From NCBI RefSeq assembly GCF_947169445.1, contig NZ_CAMVPU010000003.1, positions 1 to 64,000 of the forward strand: a stretch of DNA of 64,000 bases, read 5' to 3'. Source of the stretch: an uncultured Butyrivibrio sp. GTDB lineage: Bacteria > Bacillota > Clostridia > Lachnospirales > Lachnospiraceae. The position numbers and the translations under genes were made by a program. Position 1 is the stretch's first letter, and every line of letters begins with the position of its first letter. The notes beneath the pieces were generated by a model. That model made no database searches, had not been told where the DNA came from, and worked only from the letters and a program-made list of their open reading frames with translations. This document shows, one piece after another, positions 43,643-52,485 of this stretch.

Positions 43643-43713
43643 TAATTATTATGCTTAACAAATACCATTTTTTGTTACTTCAGCACCATAAAATGAGATT
43701 ATATTGATTATTT

Positions 43714-43750
43714 AAGACCATCGTATGATAATTAAGCGGTGGTCTTGTTT
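43714..43750 (+). terminator. pta terminator
   Basis: A 10-bp stem with one wobble (arms 43714-43723 and 43737-43746) is followed by GTTTTA. It lies 70 bp after pta. Confidence 0.7.
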
Positions 43751-43831
43751 TATGCATGGTTTTGTAATATACTGTGTATCTTGTGTTAAATTCAATTGTG
43801 CTATACTGATTATAAAAGAGGTTTTTCTATT

Positions 43832-45190
43832 ATGGCAAAGTCAGCAACTATGGACATGACAACGGGATCAATCAGAAAAGAAATGATTCTTTTCGCTATT
43901 CCGCTACTTGCCGGAAATGTTTTCCAGCAATTATACAATACAATCGACAGTATTATCGTAGGTCAGGTTGTAGGACCGGACGGACTTGGAGCAGTTACAA
44001 GTGTAGCTCCTGCCATCAATACTCTTGTCGGCTTTTTCATGGGCTTTTCTGCGGGTTCCAGCGTAGTTATCAGCCATTATTTTGGTGCCAGAAATATCCA
44101 GGGACTTAGAAAAGCTGTCCATACATCAGTTATCTGCACATTTATCCTTGGACTTATCCTTATGTTTGTCGGCTATTTCATAACTCCGCCGCTACTTATT
44201 TTCATGTCTACACCAGAGTCCGTTATGCCACTGGCAACACAGTATCTCCAGATCTACTTTCTTGGAATAACCGGGCTTATGCTCTACAATATTGGATCTG
44301 CAATACTGCGAGCAGTGGGAGACTCCGTAAGGCCTCTTATTTTCCTGATAATAACCTCAATCCTTAATATATTCCTGGATTTGTTTTTTGTTATAAATTT
44401 AAAAATGGGAGTTGCCGGAGCAGCCTATGCTACGATTATCTCGCAGTTCATATCAGCTATTCTGACTATAGCAGTTCTGTTCGTTAGTAAAGAATGCTAT
44501 AACTTAAGAATTAAAGAAATGGCAATAGATAAGTCAATTTTATCTCAGATTATCAAGATAGGAATGCCTGCAGGAATACAATCAGCCGTTATTTCATTCT
44601 CAAATCTTTTTGTTCAAAGCTATATAAACAGATTTGGAGAAAGCAGTACCGCAGGTTGGGGCGCCTATGGCAGAATAGATGCTTTTGTAATGCTTCCGAT
44701 GCAAAGCATTGCTCTTACTGCCACAACCTTCGTTGGTCAAAATGCAGGTGCCGGAAATGTTGATAGAATAAAAAAAGGAATCCGGGAAGCACTATTCTTA
44801 GCCGTACTATGTACGATAGCACTTGTTATCCCTGAATTCCTTGCAGCACCTAAAATTGTTGCTCTGTTCAATTCAGATCCAGAGGTAATAAGGTATGGTT
44901 CTTTGTTTATCAGAATGAACTGTTTCTTTGATATCCTGTGCTGTAGCAATCAGACTCATGCAGGCGTTCTCAGAGGTGTTGGTGATGCAAAGGCGCCTAT
45001 GTATATCATGTTAAGCTCATTCGTTCTTTTCAGGCAGATTTATCTCTTTATAGCTTCTCATCTAACTACATCCATCTATCCGATATCAATTGCATATCCG
45101 ATGGGATGGCTTGTTTGCAGCATCATAATGCTGATTTACTTCAGAAGAAGTAATTGGGAGTTGAAAGTAGATTCCACCTATAGGAAATAA
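43832..45190 (+). CDS. MATE family efflux transporter
   Basis: A 452-residue membrane protein with about twelve helices in two MATE halves (IRKEMILFAIPLLAGNVFQQLYNTID and KIGMPAGIQSAVISFSNLFVQ). It exports cationic or metabolic compounds using a sodium or proton gradient. Start 43832 has AGAGG upstream at 10 bases; an earlier frame start at 43796 has no site. It converges with the GGDEF gene one base away, with no terminator between. Confidence 0.88.
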   Translation: MAKSATMDMTTGSIRKEMILFAIPLLAGNVFQQLYNTIDSIIVGQVVGPDGLGAVTSVAPAINTLVGFFMGFSAGSSVVISHYFGARNIQGLRKAVHTSVICTFILGLILMFVGYFITPPLLIFMSTPESVMPLATQYLQIYFLGITGLMLYNIGSAILRAVGDSVRPLIFLIITSILNIFLDLFFVINLKMGVAGAAYATIISQFISAILTIAVLFVSKECYNLRIKEMAIDKSILSQIIKIGMPAGIQSAVISFSNLFVQSYINRFGESSTAGWGAYGRIDAFVMLPMQSIALTATTFVGQNAGAGNVDRIKKGIREALFLAVLCTIALVIPEFLAAPKIVALFNSDPEVIRYGSLFIRMNCFFDILCCSNQTHAGVLRGVGDAKAPMYIMLSSFVLFRQIYLFIASHLTTSIYPISIAYPMGWLVCSIIMLIYFRRSNWELKVDSTYRK

Positions 45191-45191
45191 C

Positions 45192-46589
45192 TTATGTATT
45201 ATGCCTACGCTCATGATTCTTGTAATACTCTGCTTTACTTCCATACATTGCCTGATCAGCGGCCTTAACGATTTCCTTAATTTTTTTGGAATCGTTGGAC
45301 CATACGTGTCCTACAGAAACTGATACATTTTTTAATTTAACCTTCAGCCTCTGAATCATGGCATCAAATATATCTTCTTCTATTTCAGGCAAAATAACTA
45401 CAAACTCGTCCCCGCCTATTCTGTAGCAGTACTTTTTCTTAAAAACAGAAGCAAAAATATCAGCTGTTTTTCTAATAACCTTGTCGCCTTCTTCATGTCC
45501 GAGTTCATCATTTATAGCCTTCAGACCATTTATATCAGAATAACAAACCCCTACTGTAGTAGAAATTTCAGTTAAAAGCATTAGCGTCTGATTAAGAGCA
45601 TAACGATTTCCTAATCCGGTAAGGGAATCATGTCTTCCCAAATACATCATTTCATTGGTCAGATATCTGTTTCTAAGCTCTGCAGCAATAAATATAGCTA
45701 CTGATTCTATAGCATCGCCGATATTGATTGATAATTCATTAGAATAATTATCAACTACAAGATATCCGATCTTTTCTTTTTTGTCCTTTAACTGTACGAC
45801 AATATAGCGGGATACAGCTCCTGCCAATATTGCCTTATACATAGTTTCATGTTCTTCATTTAAAACATATGTATCATTGCAGACAAAAATATTCTTTTCA
45901 TTAAGCTGCTTTTCCCACAAATCTATAATGTCATATTTTTCTATTTCTTTTTTTGTTGGTAAATTCGAATTTCTGGAATTGTTGAGCCAGGTATGAGCTT
46001 CTGAAATCTGCTTACCGGACGTTTCGACAACAAATACTCTGTCTGCTTCAAGAGTCTGCCCAACGATCTTGAGCACCCTCTTCATACCTTTACCAAATTC
46101 AGCAGAACTCAGTGCCGTTGCACAATCAATAATAAGCTGATTGGTATTGGATGATAGCGCGGAATCCGCTTCATTTCTCTTTATGGCAGTAACATCATGG
46201 ATAATAAAGGCACAAAAGCCCTTTTGATATACCGGAACTGCCCAAAACTCAAACCATTTGTCAAAACTGGAATTATAAGTGCTCATAATACAAGACTGAC
46301 GAAGAATCGCAGCCTGATAACTGTATCTGAGCCAGTCCTCATCTCTATTGGATACTGTAGAATAATAATTACTTCCCACAAGTTCCGCAGGTTTTTTTCC
46401 TACTAACTGACCATATTTATCATTTGCAAAAAGAAAGAGCATATCTTTTACTGTGCCAAAAGGATCCGTCAAAACCTTAAAAATACAGCAGGCATCAGGA
46501 AGATCTTTTAACATGTACAGAATATCTCCAGGTGTAAATTCCATCATTGGAGAATAGCCGATTTTTCCATCATTGATTTTGTTTTCCAT
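45192..46589 (-). CDS. PAS-GAF-GGDEF diguanylate cyclase
   Basis: A 465-residue regulator that makes cyclic di-GMP. Residues about 15-135 read as a PAS-like domain (FTPGDILYMLKDLPDACCIFKV, WFEFWAVPVYQKGFCAFIIHDVTAI), about 150-310 as a GAF-like domain, and the last about 150 as a GGDEF domain (DSLTGLGNRYALNQ, CYSDINGLKAINDELGHEEGDKV, YRIGGDEFVVILPE). The active site GGDEF is intact; the inhibitory RxxD before it is missing. No signal peptide or membrane segment, so sensing is cytoplasmic. The signal is unknown. Confidence 0.9.
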   Translation of the reverse strand: MENKINDGKIGYSPMMEFTPGDILYMLKDLPDACCIFKVLTDPFGTVKDMLFLFANDKYGQLVGKKPAELVGSNYYSTVSNRDEDWLRYSYQAAILRQSCIMSTYNSSFDKWFEFWAVPVYQKGFCAFIIHDVTAIKRNEADSALSSNTNQLIIDCATALSSAEFGKGMKRVLKIVGQTLEADRVFVVETSGKQISEAHTWLNNSRNSNLPTKKEIEKYDIIDLWEKQLNEKNIFVCNDTYVLNEEHETMYKAILAGAVSRYIVVQLKDKKEKIGYLVVDNYSNELSINIGDAIESVAIFIAAELRNRYLTNEMMYLGRHDSLTGLGNRYALNQTLMLLTEISTTVGVCYSDINGLKAINDELGHEEGDKVIRKTADIFASVFKKKYCYRIGGDEFVVILPEIEEDIFDAMIQRLKVKLKNVSVSVGHVWSNDSKKIKEIVKAADQAMYGSKAEYYKNHERRHNT

Positions 46590-46671
46590 ATGCAGCCCTC
46601 ATATAGATTGACAATTATAAGTGTACATACTAAATTATACAACAAATATGCGTTTTGTCTAACCATTTCAG

Positions 46672-47625
46672 TCACAATGTCGGGTTTCCAAGATATTTTG
46701 AAATCTCTTCTTTTGAAAGATTTTCACCAATTATTATCAGCACACTTCTATCTGCAGAAACATCACTGATTCTGATATCTCCCGAAGTAGCATTTAGCTC
46801 ATAGTATTCTTCTGTTTTAGAAGCATCATCTCTTACAATTCCTTTTATCCTGTGAATATTTCCACAGGCCTGGTCCTTAAAGATTTGTTTCGTCAAAGAA
46901 GTAATCCCATCCTTCGTATTATGGTAGCCAAAATAGAATATCGTTTGATATTGTACATCAGTTGAGGAAACTAATTTCTTATAGGAATTAATATTATATC
47001 CACATTTAACAATTTTAAATAATGCTGATAAATCCTGACGTATATCTTTGTCAATCAGCAGTTTATTTTCTAACCCATTTTTGCAGCCAAACATATCTAA
47101 TAGATTCTTAATGTACTCAATAGTGCTTTTTATCTCTTCAGGTGAAGCCTCATCAACCTTACTGAGTACAACAGCCCCGGCGTTTGCAATCTCTGACATG
47201 AGAATATATTGCGAATACTCGGATAATTCTTCTGAGACTTTTGATGAAACCAGTGCTATCACATTGCCAATTTCATACCACCTATCCAGTGGTTCCTCGT
47301 GAACCAGATCAAAGAATTCATCTACATCATAGGCACCTGAAGGCTCAATTATTACTCTTTCAAACCCCAGCATAGCCATTGAAATAAGCTTTGTCTTCAG
47401 TCGTCTTTTATGGGCCTCAACACCATCCCCTCCGACTATCATCTCCAAGTTGCACTTATCACTTTCCAACTCTTTAAGTAGCACTATATCTACATTTATG
47501 GCGCCAAAATCATTTTCAATTATGCAGATACGTTCACCGCGTTCCATCAGATACTTTGCATAACTCTTTATGAAAGTCGTTTTTCCCGCTCCTAGAAATC
47601 CTGTGATTAAGTCCAGTTTGATCAT
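46672..47625 (-). CDS. CobW/COG0523-like GTPase
   Basis: A 317-residue G3E-family P-loop GTPase, metal chaperone class. The start at 47625 is used because the longer frame begins with TTG. Walker A is ITGFLGAGKTTFIKSY, with IIENDFGAINVDIVLL (family-typical ENDFG) following. The usual CXCC metal-binding motif is absent: that stretch reads KCNLEMIVGGDG. The C-terminal domain has IHRIKGIVRDDAS. With LarC and HypA nearby, a role in metal delivery is possible, though the missing motif argues against classical zinc transfer. Confidence 0.78.
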   Translation of the reverse strand: MIKLDLITGFLGAGKTTFIKSYAKYLMERGERICIIENDFGAINVDIVLLKELESDKCNLEMIVGGDGVEAHKRRLKTKLISMAMLGFERVIIEPSGAYDVDEFFDLVHEEPLDRWYEIGNVIALVSSKVSEELSEYSQYILMSEIANAGAVVLSKVDEASPEEIKSTIEYIKNLLDMFGCKNGLENKLLIDKDIRQDLSALFKIVKCGYNINSYKKLVSSTDVQYQTIFYFGYHNTKDGITSLTKQIFKDQACGNIHRIKGIVRDDASKTEEYYELNATSGDIRISDVSADRSVLIIIGENLSKEEISKYLGNPTL

Positions 47626-47771
47626 TTCTCTCTTCTCCAACAATTGCAAAATCTAAGTAAAATAATTCTTAAAAATTTTGTATTACGATTAATGCACGAC
47701 GTCTTATGATAAAATCAACATAGAAATTCTTGAATATTGTTGTAATAGATTCTCGTCAATGAGGTGGTTAT

Positions 47772-49019
47772 ATGAAAAAGAAATTATTAGGCATTGCCCT
47801 GACTATTCTCATTTGCATAATGTCTTTTTCGTGCTCGGGTTCTGATTCACCTTCAGGTCTAAAATCCGGTTCAGATAAAAATCCGGGATCCAAGCTCACT
47901 ATCGCCGCGCGCAGCGGATCACATGCAGATATCATCAATGCTGTAAAAGCAGACTTTGAATCAAGCAATAAATGCGAAATTACTGTTATTGCATTAGAGG
48001 GCTCAGAACTTCATGACAGCATTTTACATGAAGCAGAAAGTGAAAATGGTTCCTACGATATCATCATGATTGATGATCCGCTTATGCCAGAGTACATTGA
48101 GAAAGATGTTCTTAGTAATCTTACCAAGCTTGGCTACATGGATGACGAAGATTTCGTTGAAAAATCAAGGCTCCTTGGAAAAGATCCATATCCCCTCGGG
48201 GCCACTTATTCACTTCCGTTCTCCGGTAATGTTCAGCTGATTTTTTATAATTCGGCTCTTACTGGCGAAAATCCGGACCTGACTAACTGGCAATCTATAC
48301 TTCAGCTTTGCCAAAGTGTTAATACTACTGGCAAAAAAGGCTATGCTGTCCGAGGACAGACAGGTAACCCGATTGTTTCAGACTTCCTGCCTATTCTGTG
48401 GGCTTTCGGTGGGGATATCTTCGATGAGTCCAATCACGTAATACTTGATAGTCAGGAAAGCCGTGATGCTCTTAGTTTTTATTGTGAGCTGTATAAAACA
48501 GGTGACAATTACGAAAAAAATGATTTAATTGACGCAATCACAAATGGTGATGCTGCAATAGCATTGGGCTGGCCTTCATGGTTTATATCAGGAACAGGAT
48601 CGCAGGCAGAAATTGCTCAGATTCCTGGAAAAAAAGATTCTACAGCAAGTGTACTATCTACCGGCGAAATCGGCAACTGGCTCTTAGGGATCACATCAAA
48701 TTCATCCAATAAAGAGCTCGCTTTAGAATGTATCAAATACTTAACCAGCGCTGATGTACAGAAAAAAGCTCTGGAATATGGCGGAATCCCCACTCGTAAA
48801 AGTATATTTAGAAACAAAGATATTCTTGCTTCATACCCATTCTTTGAAGCCATATACTCAGGTACTAATAATTCCAGAGTAAGACCTCGCACAACAAAGT
48901 GGTCAAGAATTGAGGATGTCTTCGGAGCAGAGCTAGTTAAATGCATTAATGGAGAACAATCCATAGATGAAACCATCATAAAATCTCAAGCAGCCATCGA
49001 AAATCTTGCAATTGAATAG
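47772..49019 (+). CDS. orphan extracellular solute-binding lipoprotein, family 1
   Basis: A 415-residue SBP family 1 lipoprotein. The signal peptide LLGIALTILICIMSFSCSGSD has a lipobox Cys near residue 17; the core has SYDIIMIDDPLMPEYI, PFSGNVQLIFYNSALTG, WAFGGDIFDES, ALGWPSWFISG and IKYLTSADVQKKAL. Such proteins bind sugars or other solutes outside the cell. No permease or ATPase genes are adjacent and it has its own terminator, so it probably works with a transporter encoded elsewhere. Confidence 0.88.
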   Translation: MKKKLLGIALTILICIMSFSCSGSDSPSGLKSGSDKNPGSKLTIAARSGSHADIINAVKADFESSNKCEITVIALEGSELHDSILHEAESENGSYDIIMIDDPLMPEYIEKDVLSNLTKLGYMDDEDFVEKSRLLGKDPYPLGATYSLPFSGNVQLIFYNSALTGENPDLTNWQSILQLCQSVNTTGKKGYAVRGQTGNPIVSDFLPILWAFGGDIFDESNHVILDSQESRDALSFYCELYKTGDNYEKNDLIDAITNGDAAIALGWPSWFISGTGSQAEIAQIPGKKDSTASVLSTGEIGNWLLGITSNSSNKELALECIKYLTSADVQKKALEYGGIPTRKSIFRNKDILASYPFFEAIYSGTNNSRVRPRTTKWSRIEDVFGAELVKCINGEQSIDETIIKSQAAIENLAIE

Positions 49020-49031
49020 GATTTTACTTTC

Positions 49032-49060
49032 AAAAGGCTTCCTAAAAAGGAAGCCTTTTT
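49032..49060. terminator. bidirectional terminator between SBP and larC
   Basis: An 11-bp stem AAAAGGCTTCC/GGAAGCCTTTT (49032-49042 and 49049-49059) with a 6-nt loop and T-runs in both directions separates the convergent genes. Confidence 0.9.
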
Positions 49061-49076
49061 CATGTTCTTAATGTCG

Positions 49077-50303
49077 TTATTTTTCCTCTAACTCTCTTTT
49101 TAAGTCTATAATGGACTTACCGGTCCTTATTGCAATTCCTGCAAGATCATCATATTCGAATTTTGATCTTGAAATATTATAACCATATGAAGTCTTCTTC
49201 CTGATTTGACCATATGGGGTATCTACCTTCTCTATCTCCCGATTAAGAACATATCGATTACAGGTATACTCTCGTATACCTATGGTCGTAGTATTTTTGA
49301 AAATCTGATGAATAATATTATCTTTTTCGCTCAGCTTGCAAAGGCAATGTAGTACAACCCCGGGCCTATTCTTTTTCATATCAGCCGATATTGTATAAAC
49401 CTCCAATGCTCCTGCCTCATACAATCTTTCTGTAGCAAACCCTATCTCTTCGGCAGTCATATCATCAATGTTGCATGCAAACTCGCAGACCTGCTCATTG
49501 GCTTCGGTCATTTCTCCAAGCATAGCTCTCACGATATTTGCCTGTGGAAAATCCTTTTTACCGGCACCGTAACCTATCTTATGAATAATCATAGACGGTT
49601 GCTGTGAAAACTCATCCGCAAAGTATTTAATGAGTGCTGCTCCTGTAGGTGTGCATAACTCAGCCTTAATCGTATTACTACCATAGCTTGGTATTTCCCT
49701 AAGCAGATAAGCAGTTGCCGGTGCTGGTACCGGGAGAATTCCATGAGCTGTTTTTACTGAACCACCTCCATAATTGATGGGTGAAACTATTATCTTATCA
49801 GGATTAATTTCATGCATGATGTAACATGTTGCCACAATATCCGCAATAGCATCCATGTTACCCACTTCGTGAAAATGTATTTGATCCACCGCAACACCAT
49901 GAGCGTCACTTTCAGCTTCAGCAAGAAGTTCATATACTTCACGAACATCACTTTTTATCTCTTTACTAAGCGATGTACTCTCTATAATATCCTCTATTTC
50001 GTATAATGTATGATGGTGGTGCTCATGCATACTCTCAGCTTCCTTGCCATGAGTGCCATAACAATCTTCCCCATGCTCATAAGCATCCTCAACACCCTCT
50101 TCCTCACCATATATAAGAACTCTTAGGTGGTTGCTCTTTATTCCGCATTTTTCCATGTCTTCCAGCTTGTAGACAATCCCTTTTAATCCAATACTATTAA
50201 GCTCCTCCAGAATTCTTTTTTTATCATCTACAATCCCCAGAAGAGCTGCCCCAAGCATATCTCCTGCCGCACCCATATTGCATTCCAAGAAAAGAACTTT
50301 CAT
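49077..50303 (-). CDS. larC: LarC-type nickel insertion protein
   Basis: A 408-residue protein that inserts nickel into the pyridinium cofactor of lactate racemase-type enzymes. The start at 50303 has GGAGG four bases upstream; the longer frame is rejected. Motifs are FLECNMGAAGDMLGAALLG, an extra His-rich loop (HEHHHHTLYEIEDII), IHFHEVGNMDAIADIVATCY, TAHGILPVPAPATAYLL and CTPTGAALIKYF. In some species LarC is made by programmed frameshift from two frames; here it is one continuous frame. larA, larB and larE are not visible, so the enzyme served is unknown. Confidence 0.88.
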   Translation of the reverse strand: MKVLFLECNMGAAGDMLGAALLGIVDDKKRILEELNSIGLKGIVYKLEDMEKCGIKSNHLRVLIYGEEEGVEDAYEHGEDCYGTHGKEAESMHEHHHHTLYEIEDIIESTSLSKEIKSDVREVYELLAEAESDAHGVAVDQIHFHEVGNMDAIADIVATCYIMHEINPDKIIVSPINYGGGSVKTAHGILPVPAPATAYLLREIPSYGSNTIKAELCTPTGAALIKYFADEFSQQPSMIIHKIGYGAGKKDFPQANIVRAMLGEMTEANEQVCEFACNIDDMTAEEIGFATERLYEAGALEVYTISADMKKNRPGVVLHCLCKLSEKDNIIHQIFKNTTTIGIREYTCNRYVLNREIEKVDTPYGQIRKKTSYGYNISRSKFEYDDLAGIAIRTGKSIIDLKRELEEK

Positions 50304-50357
50304 AAGACCTCCAAATAAAAAAATGAAGAAACTATTAGCAAACAATATATTTGTCAC

Positions 50358-50375
50358 ATGTGTTATATAACATAT
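50358..50375. repeat. TGTTATATAAC motif copy 2
   Basis: The 18-bp sequence at 50358-50375 is identical to one at 52422-52439. It lies between hypA and larC, overlapping the hypA stop. Confidence 0.6.
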
Positions 50376-50722
50376 CAATCTTCTATAACTAGATTTTTGA
50401 TAACAACACCCTTCCCTCTTATGATATGTGCTTTCCTTCCTCCACAATGAGGGCATAAGTACCGGTTTTCCTTCGTGGGCTGGTACTCGTTATTACATTC
50501 TTCACACATCGCAATCACAGGAGATTCAATGCATACAAGCTCAGTGCCTTCTAAAAGGGTATTTTTAACAGCATCTGGATAGTATTTATACATATAGTAA
50601 GGCATTACACCACTAGTCTGTCCAATCTCTACTTCCACTTTCCTGATGTTATTAGCTCCATTTTCCTTGGCTATCTGTTCAGCTAAATTTATTATCTTTA
50701 TCAAGTAACTCATTTCATGCAT
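50375..50722 (-). CDS. hypA: HypA-family nickel metallochaperone
   Basis: A 115-residue protein. It begins MHE, the nickel-binding N terminus of HypA/HybF, and carries four zinc cysteines as CEEC (73 and 76) and CPHC (90 and 93). It normally delivers nickel for hydrogenase or urease maturation. No hydrogenase or other hyp genes are visible. Its position upstream of larC in the same direction, 71 bp away, suggests that it may supply nickel to LarC. That link is an inference. Confidence 0.88.
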   Translation of the reverse strand: MHEMSYLIKIINLAEQIAKENGANNIRKVEVEIGQTSGVMPYYMYKYYPDAVKNTLLEGTELVCIESPVIAMCEECNNEYQPTKENRYLCPHCGGRKAHIIRGKGVVIKNLVIED

Positions 50723-50884
50723 AAATATATACCGATTTTCTCATTTCCTTTATGTCCTATATTCTATCTCATAAATAGCCATATTCCTATTATTTTATTT
50801 TGATTTTATGCCAATTTAATTGATTATGATTAAAACTAATTAAATAATATAAGTGTACCATTATATCTGGTAGAAGGAGCTGTT

Positions 50885-51100
50885 ATGGCACATAATATCG
50901 AAAAAACCTGTGCAGGCTGCGGTCGAACTTTTGTAGCAAGAAATAGTAGTGCGCCCTTCTGTTGCAGAGCATGTAAACTGCGTTATTCATACCACTATTC
51001 TTTTCGCTGCCGAGATTGCAGAAATGCTGCATGTGAGGTACGCAATGAAAATCTACAGGGCTGTTCAAATGACTGCCCTAATTTGAAATGGAATCCTTAA
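50885..51100 (+). CDS. Cys-rich small protein, possible zinc-binding
   Basis: A 71-residue protein with ten Cys: CAGC (9-12), CCRAC (26-30), CRDC (42-45), C50, C60 and C64. The spacing suggests one or two zinc sites of ribbon or treble-clef type. GAAGGAG lies five bases upstream of ATG 50885, so it is translated. Its stop overlaps the converging ATPase gene by four bases. Not recognised; basic and aromatic residues make nucleic acid or protein binding possible. Confidence 0.65.
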   Translation: MAHNIEKTCAGCGRTFVARNSSAPFCCRACKLRYSYHYSFRCRDCRNAACEVRNENLQGCSNDCPNLKWNP

Positions 51101-52401
51101 TTTCTCGTGCTTATAAGGTAATTTACAAATTGTCTGGCAGTTCGACCTGATATTCCTCCATGATTCAGTTCCCATCTGTCGGCTTCTTTTAATAATTCTT
51201 CCTCTGGAAGAATTATTTTTTCTTTCATCGCTAGTTCTTTTACTATCTCATAATATTCGATTCTGGATGGTTTATAGTAGCCAATTGTAACTCCAAATCT
51301 ATTTGCCAGAGACAACTTCTCTTCCATTGTATCTGACCTGTGAATATCACCATCCTGTTCAACATCTCTCCTGTCTTTCCAGGTTTCTCGTATAATATGA
51401 CGCCTATTTGATGTCGCATATATCAAAATATTATCAGGTTTGGTCTCTACACCACCTTCTATAACGGCCTTAAAGAACTTATAATCAGATTCATCCTCTT
51501 CAAAAGACAGATCATCCATATAAATAATAAACTTATAATTCCTATTTTTAATCTGCGAAATCAGTTGAGATAACAGTTGAAATTGATGCTTGTATATCTC
51601 AATCATGCGCAGTCCATCGCCATAAAACTCATTTACAATAGCCTTAATACTGGTGGATTTTCCCGTCCCACTATCACCAAACAATAAAACATTGTTCGCT
51701 TTTTTACCTTCAACAAAAGCTTTTGTATTATCTACCAGTTTTTTCTTTTGAATTTCATAGCCCACCAGATCACTTAACACAACAGCATCCATATTATTGA
51801 TTGGATTGAATAGAATTCCTGATCCTTCTTCATGTATTCTAAAAGCCCTATTTAAGCCAAATTCTCCAACTCCTATATCTTTATAAAAACATGTGATATT
51901 TTTAAAATAATCTTCAACTGTAGGTGACTTTTCTAATTTTTCACTTAGTGATCTTACTTTTTCACTGACATTTTTGTTATACATCAGCTCTGGCTTATCG
52001 ATCGCTTTATAATCCGTTATGCAAGAAAAGCAATCTATCCCAAGAGCTTCTTCAAGCTCACTAAAATCATACTCAAAAAGTTGCTTAAAGCATGAAAAAT
52101 CACTTTGCGCAAAGTGATTGACGCTTCCCTCTTTACTTCCAACTTTTTCACAGGTAAGGCTAAAAGGATTCTCATCCATGATCAACAGATACGTCAGGTA
52201 ATTATGCCATAAATTCTTATCAAATGCACAAGAAGTTCCTAGAACAAGCAATCTTTTTATCTGTTTATATACTCTTGCGGTCAGATCCTCTTTTGAATAA
52301 TCCCCACTATGGTAATCTCTATATACAGCAGCTAGCTGCATGATTATAGTATCCTCCGGAATATCGCCATAGATTAGTAATTTAGATATAATCCTGTCCA
52401 T
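51097..52401 (-). CDS. DUF815-like AAA ATPase
   Basis: A 434-residue P-loop ATPase. The N-terminal 200 residues are helical and unlike known enzymes; the ATPase core has VLLFGDSGTGKSTSIKAIV (Walker A), YKFIIYMDDLSFEEDE (Walker B) and IYATSNRRHIIRETW (sensor-like), as in DUF815 proteins. Start 52401 has GGAGG four bases upstream. It lies just after rep in the same direction, separated by the palindrome, and could be auxiliary to plasmid maintenance. Function unproven. Confidence 0.8.
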   Translation of the reverse strand: MDRIISKLLIYGDIPEDTIIMQLAAVYRDYHSGDYSKEDLTARVYKQIKRLLVLGTSCAFDKNLWHNYLTYLLIMDENPFSLTCEKVGSKEGSVNHFAQSDFSCFKQLFEYDFSELEEALGIDCFSCITDYKAIDKPELMYNKNVSEKVRSLSEKLEKSPTVEDYFKNITCFYKDIGVGEFGLNRAFRIHEEGSGILFNPINNMDAVVLSDLVGYEIQKKKLVDNTKAFVEGKKANNVLLFGDSGTGKSTSIKAIVNEFYGDGLRMIEIYKHQFQLLSQLISQIKNRNYKFIIYMDDLSFEEDESDYKFFKAVIEGGVETKPDNILIYATSNRRHIIRETWKDRRDVEQDGDIHRSDTMEEKLSLANRFGVTIGYYKPSRIEYYEIVKELAMKEKIILPEEELLKEADRWELNHGGISGRTARQFVNYLISTRN

Positions 52402-52421
52402 TTTGCCTCCATTGCTATCAT

Positions 52422-52439
52422 ATGTGTTATATAACATAT
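52422..52439. repeat. TGTTATATAAC motif copy 3
   Basis: An 18-bp sequence identical to the one at 50358, placed 21-38 bp upstream of the DUF815-like gene start. Confidence 0.6.
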
Positions 52440-52441
52440 AA

Positions 52442-52485
52442 ACATAAAAGAGATATATGTTATATAACATATATCTCTTTTATGT
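52442..52485. repeat. 44-bp perfect palindrome after rep
   Basis: All 22 base pairs about the centre at 52463/52464 are complementary with no spacer. The middle reads TATGTTATATAACATA, including the TGTTATATAAC motif. One end touches the rep stop codon. It could extrude a cruciform, fold as a hairpin in the rep 3' end, or bind a dimeric protein. Confidence 0.85.

Noticed and set aside
49077..50303. Programmed frameshift in larC
   Set aside because: Known in some species, but here N- and C-terminal parts are in one unbroken frame.
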